From Paracoccaceae bacterium (GTDB lineage Bacteria > Pseudomonadota > Alphaproteobacteria > Rhodobacterales > Rhodobacteraceae), in contig JALQTL010000439.1 of the NCBI GenBank assembly GCA_023260935.1, positions 1 to 7,995 of the forward strand: 7,995 nucleotides of DNA, read 5' to 3'. Numbering within the stretch: position 1 is the stretch's first letter; the number at the start of each line of letters is the position of its first letter. This document shows, piece by piece, positions 1-6,323 of this stretch. The notes below the pieces were generated by a model. The model was not told the origin of the DNA. It saw only the letters and a program-made list of their open reading frames with translations, and did not search any database. A program made the translations under genes and the position numbers.

Positions 1-1025
1 AGCAAGCTCGCATCGCCATAGGAATAGAAGCGATAGCCTTCGCGGATCGCGTGGGCGTAGGCGGCCTGCATCGTGTCGAGGCCCATCAGCGCGCTTACCA
101 GCATGAACAGGGTCGAGCGCGGCAGGTGGAAGTTGGTGAGGAGGCCGTCGACGGCGCGGAAGCGGTAGCCGGGGGTGATGAAGATGGCAGTGTCGCCTTC
201 GAACGGGCGGATGAGATTGTCCTCGCTGGCCGCGCTTTCCAGCAGGCGGAGCGAGGTGGTGCCGACGGCGATCACTCGTCCACCGCTTGCCCGCACCGCA
301 TTGAGGCGATCGGCGGTGGCGACGTCGATCCGCCCCCACTCGCTGTGCATGACATGCTCGGCCGTGTCGTCTGCCTTGACGGGCAGGAAGGTGCCCGCCC
401 CGACATGCAGTGTAACCTCGGTCAGGGCCACGCCCTTGGCCACCAGCGCGCGCAACAGCGGTTCGTCGAAATGCAGGCTGGCGGTCGGCGCCGCCACGGC
501 GCCGGCGTGGCGGGCAAAGACGGTCTGGTAATCGGTGGCATCCTGCGCATCGGGCGCGCGGCGGGCGGCGATATAGGGCGGCAGGGGCATTGCCCCGGCC
601 TGCGCCAGCGCCGCATCGAAATCATCCCCCGTCAGGTTGAAGACCAGCCGCAGGTCAGTGGCCGATTTTTCCACCACCCGGGCGGAAAGATCATCGGAGA
701 AGCGGATCTCCTCTCCGGCCTCGACCTTGCGCAGGGGCTTGGCCATGGCGCGCCAGCCTTCGGCTGCGGGTTCCAGAAGCGTGATCTCGATCCGCGCCAC
801 GGCTTCGCCCCGCTGGCGTGTTCCCGTCAGGCGCGCAGGGATGACGCGGGTGTTGTTCAGCACCAGAAGGTCACCCGGCCGCAATATCTCGACCAGATCG
901 CTGACCCGGCGGTCGCTGATGCTGTCAGCCTCGGCCAGAAGCAGCCGCGCCGAGGTGCGGGGCCGGGCCGGGCGCGTGGCAATCAGCGCCTCGGGCAGAT
1001 CGAAATCGAAATCGGAAAGTTTCAT
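1..1025 (-). CDS. queA: QueA, S-adenosylmethionine:tRNA ribosyltransferase-isomerase (3' end cut by window edge)
   Basis: QueA transfers and isomerises the ribosyl part of S-adenosylmethionine onto 7-aminomethyl-7-deazaguanine at the wobble base of tRNAs with GUN anticodons, giving epoxyqueuosine; it is a cytoplasmic enzyme. I translated the minus strand from 1025: 341 codons plus two bases with no stop. Family landmarks are all present: MKLSDFDFDLPEALIA (1-16), LLVLNNTRVIPARL (53-66), MPLPPYI (146-152), GAVAAPTASLHFDEPLL (175-191), TLHVGAGTFLPV (205-216), HVMHSEW (224-230), VIAVGTTSLRLLES (251-264), LLTNFHLPRSTL (295-306) and YRFYSYGDA (331-339). The last block normally lies close to the C terminus, so I estimate only about ten residues are missing. 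ATG 1025 fits the family N terminus and follows the AsmA-like stop by 5 bases; purine-rich AAGGCGG directly precedes it. The tight spacing implies co-transcription and coupled translation. Identification is very secure. Confidence 0.97.
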   Translation of the reverse strand, partial: MKLSDFDFDLPEALIATRPARPRTSARLLLAEADSISDRRVSDLVEILRPGDLLVLNNTRVIPARLTGTRQRGEAVARIEITLLEPAAEGWRAMAKPLRKVEAGEEIRFSDDLSARVVEKSATDLRLVFNLTGDDFDAALAQAGAMPLPPYIAARRAPDAQDATDYQTVFARHAGAVAAPTASLHFDEPLLRALVAKGVALTEVTLHVGAGTFLPVKADDTAEHVMHSEWGRIDVATADRLNAVRASGGRVIAVGTTSLRLLESAASEDNLIRPFEGDTAIFITPGYRFRAVDGLLTNFHLPRSTLFMLVSALMGLDTMQAAYAHAIREGYRFYSYGDASL

Positions 1026-1030
1026 CCGCC

Positions 1031-4000
1031 TTATCTTTCGTAGGGGGTGACGTTCGGGGGTGGGGCGGGGGCGCGGGGGCGCCCCCCGAGTTCGGGGGGC
1101 GGCCTGCGGAAAATCTCGCGGAACATGCCCGGCGTCAGGATCGACAGCGGGTTCACCTGAACCGCCGGGTCATCGGCCGTGCCGCGCAAGGAATAGTTGA
1201 AGCCAAAGAGGCCTTCGCCGCGCCGCGTGAGCGCCGCGCCGATGCCGTTGATCAGATAGACCGGCGATATCACCCCCTGCAAGTCAAGCCGCCCGGTTTC
1301 GGTGGCGTAAAGGCCGGCCATGCTGACACCAAGGCTGGCCCCGATCGCCGATCCGTTGCTGATCTGGATCGCCGTGGGGGTGATCACCAGGTCGAAATCC
1401 GCCGTCGCAAAGAGGATGCCGGTGCCGTTCAACTGTTCCAGAAGGCCCACAACCGATACCGCCGAAAGCAGTTCGGCCAGCACATTGGTCTTTTGCACGC
1501 GCAGGTTCTTCATCTCGACCCGGCTGTCATATTGCCCGGCTTGCTGGCGGGCCGTCAGCCGCATTTCCAAGGTGCCGCCGCGGGCCGAGGAAAACACCCC
1601 CGCCGCCTTGAGCGCGGCCCCCGCATCGCGCGAGACGAAGCGGATCGCCTGACCATGGCGCGAGGGCACGACGGTGCCTTCCACCGGCGCGCTGCCGTTC
1701 AGGCTGCCGGTGAACGACCCGTTGAAGCCGCCACGCTGCGAGAAATCGCCCTGAAAACCGATGAGGCTGAGGCTGTCGGTCACGATCAGCCGGTCCAGCT
1801 GCACAAGGATCTTGCCGCTGTCTTCATCGCCATTGGCCTGGGCCTGCCGGGGCGCATCGAAGCGGCGCATGTCGATCTGGCCGCGTGTCACCACCACATC
1901 GGGCGCCTGGCCTGCGGCCCGCCCGCGCAATTCGACACTGCCGCTAAGCCAGCCGCCCAGTTCCACTTCGCCGAACTGCGCAAGTTCCAGCCCGCCACCC
2001 GCGCGCAATTGCACCTTGCCTTCGGCGCGCAGGCCCGGGGCCTCGATGGCCAGCCGTTCCACCTGCGGCGGGGTTCCCAGCACCGCGTCGATGCCAAGCG
2101 CGCCCTTCACCGCCTCGGGCTTGGACCAGCCCACGGGGGCCAGTTGCAGCCCGATCCCCACCAGATCGGAGGTCAGCGTCATTCGGGCCGGGCCATCGCG
2201 CTGCAAGGCGATGTCGATGCGCGCCTGACCGGCGCCGCGCACCATGCCGGCGGGCAGGCCCACATCGAAAACCTCCAGCGCCTCGGGCGTCAGCGCCACG
2301 GTCCCGGTGATCTGTGACCGGCCCTTTTCCTCGGGGGCGAAGCCCTGCCGGAAGGTCACGTTGCAGGCCACCCCGTCAAGGAGCCCCGGCCCGTTGATTT
2401 CCAGCCCTTCGGGGCTGGCGGTCAGACGCAGGGACTGGGCCGTGAAGCGCCGCCCCTTGACCAGCACGTCGGACGACAGGCCGATGATCTGGCCCTCGAC
2501 GGCATAGCTGATGTCGGGCAGTTCGACCCGTGCCTTCAGCGGCAGGCTGAGCCTTGTATCCACCACCGCCCGCCCCTGCCCCAGATCGACAGGCTGCCCG
2601 GCCTTCGTCATGAAGGAAAACGGTGGCAGGTCCAGAAGCGACAGGGCCGCGGTGATGGAACTGTCGGTCTTCAGCCGGATGTCGGCCATGGCCGGTTTCT
2701 GCGTCACATCGGGCACCCGGAAGGCAGAGCCCGCCACATCGATCCCGCCCCCCTGCGGCGCATCGATCCGCCCTTCGTCCAGCGCGATCACATAGGTCTT
2801 GCCATCCAGCGAAGACCGTCCGCGCCCGTTACGGATAGGCGGCAGCGTGCGCAGGAAGCGCACTTCGGCCCGATCGAATTCATAGCCAAGATAGACACGC
2901 GGGTCTTCCCCGGGCGAAAGCCGCAAGGCCGCGCGCACATTCGTCAAAAGGCCCTGCGCCACGTTATCGCCCAGCCATGCCCGGGTGGCCGGGATCAGCG
3001 ACCGCGGCCAAAGCTGCAACAGCCGGTCATGGGCGATGGCATCCAGCGCAAGGTCGATGGATACCCGCCAGCCCGCGGTCTGGGCATCCGCCTCTCCCGA
3101 AAGGGAAAGCCTGCGCCCGCGTTCATCGACCAGCGAGATCTGGCCGATGTCCAGTTGGAACGGATCAAGCCGGAGCCGCGCATCCATCGCGCCCTGGGTA
3201 AAGCGCAAGGGGCGTTCGAACAGGCCTTCGGGGTCAATCTCGGCCGCGCGGATAGATACCTGCCCCAGAAACCCCGACGGCACCGCCGCCCCCAGCGTGC
3301 CGGTCAGGATGTGGCCCTGTTCATCCAGCATGTAGGATTGGCCCGATGCCTCCAGCCGCAGGGAGGGCCCCTGAATGCTGACATCGCTGAGCAGGATGCG
3401 CCCTTCGGCCGGGTCATAGCTGAGCCGCAGGCCGGCGCGGTCAAAGTCGATCGCCCGGGCCTCGGCCGAGGGGCGCAGGGCGCCTGCGCCCAGATCAAGC
3501 TCTGCCTCCAGCCCTTCCAGCCCGGCCGGCGTCAGTTCTGCCCGGATACGCCCCGACAGCGGCGCGTCCAGCACCCCCAGCCAGCCCAGCACCGGGGTCT
3601 GCGCAGCCAGATCGGCGGCGGCCAGTTGATCGACGGCGGCGGACAGGCGCAGACTGTCGGCCCCTTTGGGACGCACCACCGTAACCTGTGTCTGCGCCGC
3701 CGTTTCGCCGCCCCCCTGAAGCGTCATGCCGATTTCAGCGGCCAGTTCACCGGGCCGGTTGTCAAGCCGGATGCGACCATCGCCGACCGACCATTCCCGC
3801 CCCGTCCGGGCATCTTCCAGCGTCAGGCTGGTGGCCTGCGCCTCGATCGTGGTCAGGCGCGACAGCGCCGGGGTGGCAAAGGCCGCGTCCAGTGCCGCCA
3901 GAACCCCCGCCAGCCCCTGCACCTGCGGCCCCGCCCCGGCCCCGCCGATCCGCAGATCAAGCCGGCCATCGGCGGCGCGGCGCAGGTCCAGGCTGGCCCC

Positions 4001-4567
4001 CAGAATGCGAAGGCTGGAGGGGCGCAGGGTCCGTTCCTGCACGAAGGAGGGGCCGTCGAAGGCCACCCGCACTTCTGGCAGGACCAGAAGCGTGGCCCCC
4101 TCATCCCCCTGAAGCAGGCGGACATCTTCCAGCTTCAGCCGCGGGGTCCAGCTTTCCTCGACCGTCACGTCGATGCCGCCGATGGCGACCCCTGCCCCCG
4201 GCAATGCCTGCGCCAGCGCCGCATTGGCGCGCGATTCCACCTCGGCCACCGCCCAGACGGGCAGCGCCACCGTGCGCCCCAGAAGCGCCCAAAGCCCCAG
4301 CACCGCGATCAGCGCAAGCACCGCCCCCAGCGCCACCAGCCCAAGGCTGACATGGCCCGCCTTGCGCCCCACATGGCGCAGCCGCGCGCGGTGGCGCGGG
4401 CCGGGCACCCACGACGGTCCGCGCCGTGCCGGCCCTTCGGCATCGGCCACGGGGGCGGGTTCCGCGCGGGCGTCCTCGGGTTCGGCCACAGGGCCGGCCA
4501 TGGGGCCTGCCATGGGCTCGGGGGGCCCTGCCGCTGCCTTGCCGGGGTCTGCCTTGTCGTCAGTCAT
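1031..4567 (-). CDS. AsmA/YhdP-like envelope protein, probable bridge-like lipid transport family
   Basis: A 1178-residue protein, close in size to E. coli YhdP. Residues 1-72 are a Pro/Ala/acid-rich then Arg-rich cytoplasmic head, including MAGP-MAGP-VAEP at 19-30. Residues about 73-96 form one membrane segment (LGLVALGAVLALIAVLGLWALL region), N-in by the positive-inside rule. The rest is a long, beta-rich periplasmic part with many amphipathic 'AxLxLxx' stretches. The C-terminal end carries the AsmA-like signature FNYSLRGTADDPAVQVNPL, then SILTPGMFREIFRR to residue 1155 and a Pro-rich tail. Family members (AsmA, TamB, YhdP) are known or proposed to carry phospholipids between inner and outer membranes and to affect outer-membrane permeability; applying that here is inference. 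ATG 4567 has a weak ribosome-binding site, and in-frame ATGs at codons 19 and 23 are alternatives. It is followed after 5 bases by queA. Family call secure, exact function not. Confidence 0.88.
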   Translation of the reverse strand: MTDDKADPGKAAAGPPEPMAGPMAGPVAEPEDARAEPAPVADAEGPARRGPSWVPGPRHRARLRHVGRKAGHVSLGLVALGAVLALIAVLGLWALLGRTVALPVWAVAEVESRANAALAQALPGAGVAIGGIDVTVEESWTPRLKLEDVRLLQGDEGATLLVLPEVRVAFDGPSFVQERTLRPSSLRILGASLDLRRAADGRLDLRIGGAGAGPQVQGLAGVLAALDAAFATPALSRLTTIEAQATSLTLEDARTGREWSVGDGRIRLDNRPGELAAEIGMTLQGGGETAAQTQVTVVRPKGADSLRLSAAVDQLAAADLAAQTPVLGWLGVLDAPLSGRIRAELTPAGLEGLEAELDLGAGALRPSAEARAIDFDRAGLRLSYDPAEGRILLSDVSIQGPSLRLEASGQSYMLDEQGHILTGTLGAAVPSGFLGQVSIRAAEIDPEGLFERPLRFTQGAMDARLRLDPFQLDIGQISLVDERGRRLSLSGEADAQTAGWRVSIDLALDAIAHDRLLQLWPRSLIPATRAWLGDNVAQGLLTNVRAALRLSPGEDPRVYLGYEFDRAEVRFLRTLPPIRNGRGRSSLDGKTYVIALDEGRIDAPQGGGIDVAGSAFRVPDVTQKPAMADIRLKTDSSITAALSLLDLPPFSFMTKAGQPVDLGQGRAVVDTRLSLPLKARVELPDISYAVEGQIIGLSSDVLVKGRRFTAQSLRLTASPEGLEINGPGLLDGVACNVTFRQGFAPEEKGRSQITGTVALTPEALEVFDVGLPAGMVRGAGQARIDIALQRDGPARMTLTSDLVGIGLQLAPVGWSKPEAVKGALGIDAVLGTPPQVERLAIEAPGLRAEGKVQLRAGGGLELAQFGEVELGGWLSGSVELRGRAAGQAPDVVVTRGQIDMRRFDAPRQAQANGDEDSGKILVQLDRLIVTDSLSLIGFQGDFSQRGGFNGSFTGSLNGSAPVEGTVVPSRHGQAIRFVSRDAGAALKAAGVFSSARGGTLEMRLTARQQAGQYDSRVEMKNLRVQKTNVLAELLSAVSVVGLLEQLNGTGILFATADFDLVITPTAIQISNGSAIGASLGVSMAGLYATETGRLDLQGVISPVYLINGIGAALTRRGEGLFGFNYSLRGTADDPAVQVNPLSILTPGMFREIFRRPPPELGGRPRAPAPPPNVTPYER
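1080..1101 (-). repeat. Perfect 10-bp inverted repeat near the 3' end of the AsmA-like gene
   Basis: Plus-strand arms CGCCCCCCGA (1080-1089) and TCGGGGGGCG (1092-1101) are exact reverse complements with a 2-base spacer. In RNA this could fold as an 8-bp, almost pure G-C stem with a 6-base loop. It lies in codons for the proline/glycine-rich tail of the AsmA-like protein, about 55 bases before the queA start. No run of U follows on the minus strand, so it does not look like an intrinsic terminator. It could tune expression or mRNA stability between the two genes, or it may simply follow from GC-rich Pro/Gly codons. Confidence 0.6.
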
Positions 4568-4739
4568 GGGTCGAAAGGCGCCTGCCGTTCATGTTCTTGC
4601 CCTTGCGGTGCGGTTCTTTTCCGCCGATTCTGTCCCCTGCCGCCTTGGGGGCAGCGGTTTCACTGCTTTCCCTTTATCTTCGCGGATCGGCCCCTAAAAC
4701 GCAAAGGGTCGTGACCACAACCCATGAAGGAGCCGTCAG
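4568..4739. promoter_or_regulatory. Divergent intergenic region between the AsmA-like gene and bcp
   Basis: These 172 bases separate two divergently read genes, so promoters for both the AsmA-like/queA unit and bcp should lie here. I see no convincing pair of -35/-10 hexamers on either strand. A CTTGGGG at 4644-4650 followed by CCTTTATCTT at 4671-4680 recalls heat-shock-type promoters, but the spacing is several bases too long. A short hairpin (CTGCC 4637-4641 with GGCAG 4650-4654) is present. I see no coding sequence here. Confidence 0.5.
4727..4732 (+). promoter_or_regulatory. Ribosome-binding site for bcp
   Basis: AAGGAG lies 7 bases before ATG 4740, a near-ideal Shine-Dalgarno sequence and spacing. 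It settles ATG 4740 as the start over the out-of-frame ATG at 4724. Confidence 0.85.
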
Positions 4740-5213
4740 ATGGCCGCAACACTTCCCGATACCGGCAGCAACGCCCCGGATTTCACGCTTCCGCGCGACG
4801 GGGGCAGCAGCATCACCCTTTCGTCCCTGCGGCCGGGAAAGGTGGTTCTGTATTTCTACCCCAAGGACGATACCCCCGGCTGCACGCTGGAGGCGCAGGA
4901 TTTCAGCGCCCGGCTTGACGCCTTTGCCGCCGCCGGAACCACCGTGATCGGCATCAGCAAGGACAGTGCGGCCAAGCATGACAAGTTCTGCAAGAAGCAC
5001 GGGCTGTCGATCATCCTTGCCAGCGATGAACAGGGCCACACCTGTGAAGATTATGGCGTCTGGGTGGAAAAAAGCATGTATGGCAAGACCTATATGGGGA
5101 TCGAGCGGACAACCTTCCTGATCGGCGGGGATGGCCGGATCGCGCGGGTCTGGCCCAAGGTCAGCGTCAAGGGCCATGCCGACGAGGTTCTGGCGGCGGC
5201 AGAGGCACTTTGA
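4740..5213 (+). CDS. bcp: Thioredoxin-dependent peroxiredoxin, BCP/PrxQ family
   Basis: A 157-residue cytoplasmic peroxidase that reduces hydrogen peroxide and organic hydroperoxides using a reactive cysteine, usually recycled by thioredoxin. Length is typical for the family. The AhpC/TSA fold is shown by APDFTLP (12-18), VVLYFYPKDDTPGCTLEAQDF (35-55, split by Cys48, the peroxidatic residue), VIGISKD (69-75) and TTFLIGGDGRIARVW (124-138). The residue five after Cys48, where E. coli BCP has its resolving cysteine, is Gln. Cys84 lies 36 residues after Cys48, the spacing of the alpha-3-type resolving cysteine described for Xylella PrxQ, so an atypical two-cysteine mechanism is likely; Cys102 is another free cysteine. 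A strong ribosome-binding site supports the start. Its TGA stop lies inside an 18-nt tandem repeat and is the only stop between it and the downstream DUF455 gene in that frame; the two genes are probably co-transcribed. Confidence 0.95.
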   Translation: MAATLPDTGSNAPDFTLPRDGGSSITLSSLRPGKVVLYFYPKDDTPGCTLEAQDFSARLDAFAAAGTTVIGISKDSAAKHDKFCKKHGLSIILASDEQGHTCEDYGVWVEKSMYGKTYMGIERTTFLIGGDGRIARVWPKVSVKGHADEVLAAAEAL

Positions 5214-5239
5214 GAAAATCTGGCACTTCAGGAAAATCT
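5204..5239 (+). repeat. Imperfect 18-nt tandem repeat covering the bcp stop codon
   Basis: Copy one (5204-5221) reads GGCACTTTGAGAAAATCT and copy two (5222-5239) reads GGCACTTCAGGAAAATCT, matching at 15 of 18 positions; GGC at 5240-5242 begins a third partial copy. The unit length keeps the reading frame. The three differing bases are exactly the bcp stop codon TGA in copy one and CAG in copy two, all transitions. Confidence 0.85.
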
Positions 5240-5300
5240 GGCGCGGCGGTCGGTTGCGGGTGCCGCATCCGGCCGGCGGGCCACGGGAACGGGGGCAAGG

Positions 5301-6134
5301 ATGGCGTCGACTCTGGCGGAAATGGCGGTCGAGGTGCTGACGACGGCGGATGGCCGCGCCAAGACGGCGCTGTCAAGCGCCCATGCGGCGGCGTGGTTTG
5401 CCGCGCGCGATGCCGGCACGCCGCTGCCCGTGGGCCATGCGGTGCCGCCCGATTTCCCCGCGCGCCCGGAAAAGCCCGATCTGCTGGCGCCAAGGGATGT
5501 GCCCCGGCGCAGGCCCGGAACGCTGGCAGGGCGTCAGGCCCTGTTGCATGCCGTGGCGCATATCGAGTTGAACGCGGTTGATCTGCACTGGGATATCATC
5601 GCCCGCTTCACCGACCAGCCGATGCCCATCGGCTTTTACGATGACTGGGTCAAGGCCGCGGCCGAGGAATCCAAGCATTTCAACCTGATCTGCGATTGTC
5701 TTGAGGCGATGGACAGCCATTACGGCGCCCTGCCCGCCCATGCCGGAATGTGGCGGGCGGCGGCAGACACCCGGGACGATCTGCATGGCAGGCTTGCCGT
5801 GGTGCCGATGGTGCTGGAAGCGCGCGGGCTGGATGTGACCCCCGGCATGATCGAGATCTTCCGCAAGGCCGGCGATTCCGGCGCCGTGGCCGCGCTGGAG
5901 GTGATCTATGCCGAGGAGGTTGGCCATGTGGCCTATGGGTCAAAATGGTTCAACTGGCTGTGCGGCCGCGACGGGACCGACCCAAAGGATGTTTTCCACG
6001 CCCTTGTGCGGCAGTATTTCCACGGCGCGCTGAAGCCCCCCTTCAACGAGGAAAAGCGCGCCGATGCCGGCCTGCCCCCCGATTTCTACTGGCCGCTGAC
6101 CCAAGAGCGCAGCCGCGAACCGGCCGCAGACTGA
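5301..6134 (+). CDS. DUF455 family ferritin-like protein, predicted diiron-binding
   Basis: A 277-residue soluble protein with the conserved blocks of DUF455 (COG2833): HAVAHIELNAVDLHWD (83-98), AAEESKHF (120-127), VPMVLEARGLDVTP (168-181) and IYAEEVGHVAYG (202-213). Together they give the ferritin-like pattern of carboxylate-bridged diiron proteins: Glu89, Glu123-xx-His126, Glu173 and Glu206-xx-His209, one set per helix of a predicted four-helix bundle; His83 and His87 are also conserved-looking. The ligand assignment is my reading of the sequence. The reaction and substrate of this family are not established to my knowledge; oxidase, hydroxylase or iron handling are possible. ATG 5301 is preceded by a G-rich stretch with AAGG abutting the start, a poor ribosome-binding site. 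The frame stays open upstream to the bcp stop at 5211, without another ATG, GTG or TTG. Adjacency to a peroxiredoxin hints at oxidative or iron stress. Confidence 0.88.
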   Translation: MASTLAEMAVEVLTTADGRAKTALSSAHAAAWFAARDAGTPLPVGHAVPPDFPARPEKPDLLAPRDVPRRRPGTLAGRQALLHAVAHIELNAVDLHWDIIARFTDQPMPIGFYDDWVKAAAEESKHFNLICDCLEAMDSHYGALPAHAGMWRAAADTRDDLHGRLAVVPMVLEARGLDVTPGMIEIFRKAGDSGAVAALEVIYAEEVGHVAYGSKWFNWLCGRDGTDPKDVFHALVRQYFHGALKPPFNEEKRADAGLPPDFYWPLTQERSREPAAD

Positions 6135-6152
6135 GCGCCCGCTGACAGCCCG

Positions 6153-6174
6153 TCGGCAGGTTCCCGCCGATTTT
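6153..6174 (+). terminator. Possible weak intrinsic terminator after the DUF455 gene
   Basis: TCGGC (6153-6157) pairs with GCCGA (6166-6170) across an 8-base loop and is followed by TTTT (6171-6174), 18 bases after the DUF455 stop. The stem is short and the U tract only four long, so read-through into the M23 gene is quite possible. Confidence 0.35.
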
Positions 6175-6217
6175 GCAGCCTGAAGCGGCATGCATTTCAG
6201 GGAATTGGTCAAATTTG

Positions 6218-6246
6218 TTGCAGGCCGGGATGGCCGGGGCTAATCA
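6218..6246 (+). promoter_or_regulatory. Weak candidate promoter for the M23/bactofilin unit
   Basis: TTGCAG (6218-6223) and TAATCA (6241-6246) are separated by 17 bases, the correct spacing for a housekeeping promoter, and lie in the only locally AT-richer patch of the 6135-6316 spacer. The match to consensus hexamers is poor, so this is only a position to test. Confidence 0.2.
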
Positions 6247-6259
6247 GACTTTGCCGCTG

Positions 6260-6286
6260 CATGCCTGCTGGCATGGGCGGCCGCCC
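6260..6286 (+). repeat. Two adjacent inverted repeats in the leader of the M23 gene
   Basis: CATGCC (6260-6265) and GGCATG (6270-6275) form a perfect 6-bp stem with a TGCT loop. It abuts the perfect 12-base palindrome GGGCGGCCGCCC (6275-6286). Both end a few bases before the purine-rich ribosome-binding site at 6293-6299, so folding here could affect translation, or the palindrome could be a protein-binding site. The repeats are certain; the role is inference. Confidence 0.45.
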
Positions 6287-6292
6287 AAGCAA

Positions 6293-6299
6293 GAGGAAA
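6293..6299 (+). promoter_or_regulatory. Ribosome-binding site placed for ATG 6303
   Basis: GAGGAAA is the clearest Shine-Dalgarno sequence in this spacer. Its GAGG ends 6 bases before ATG 6303, which opens only a six-codon frame, and about 20 bases before GTG 6317, the first plausible in-frame start of the M23 gene. It therefore does not directly serve the main frame as the sequence stands. Confidence 0.6.
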
Positions 6300-6302
6300 C
6301 GA

Positions 6303-6323
6303 ATGGACATCGCCCCGTGCTGA
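6303..6323 (+). other. Six-codon open frame (MDIAPC) before the M23 gene: leader peptide or frameshift remnant
   Basis: ATG 6303 follows a well-spaced ribosome-binding site but meets TGA at 6321-6323 after six codons. It overlaps GTG 6317 of the M23 frame. Adding one C to the CCCC run at 6313-6316 would turn the reading into MDIAPVLTRLAYRV, joining it smoothly to the M23 protein. Either the sequence has a one-base deletion (error or mutation), or the mini-frame feeds the main start by translational coupling. I cannot decide between these from one sequence. Confidence 0.4.

Noticed and set aside
51..1043. 330-codon plus-strand open frame opposite queA
   Set aside because: The minus strand encodes an unmistakable QueA over the same bases; the plus-strand product resembles no family.
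4565..4594. Short minus-strand frame (MNGRRLSTHD) overlapping the AsmA-like start, considered as a leader peptide
   Set aside because: No ribosome-binding site precedes it, and a frame of ten codons is expected by chance.
4644..4680. Heat-shock-type promoter before bcp (CTTGGGG ... CCTTTATCTT)
   Set aside because: The two halves are about 20 bases apart, several too many for that sigma-factor class, and the match is partial.
3029..4714. 561-codon plus-strand open frame opposite the AsmA-like gene
   Set aside because: Its translation is Arg/Pro/Gln/His-rich with no recognisable domain, as expected for the antisense of a GC-rich gene. The minus-strand frame is longer, has a membrane segment and a family signature.
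5211..5213. bcp TGA as a selenocysteine codon
   Set aside because: No selenocysteine insertion hairpin is evident just after it, the protein is already full length, and the position does not match a catalytic residue.
6173..6316. TTG 6173 as start of the M23 protein, adding 48 residues
   Set aside because: The extension overlaps the possible terminator and leader repeats, has no ribosome-binding site, and its sequence is unlike the basic, membrane-anchored N terminus expected.
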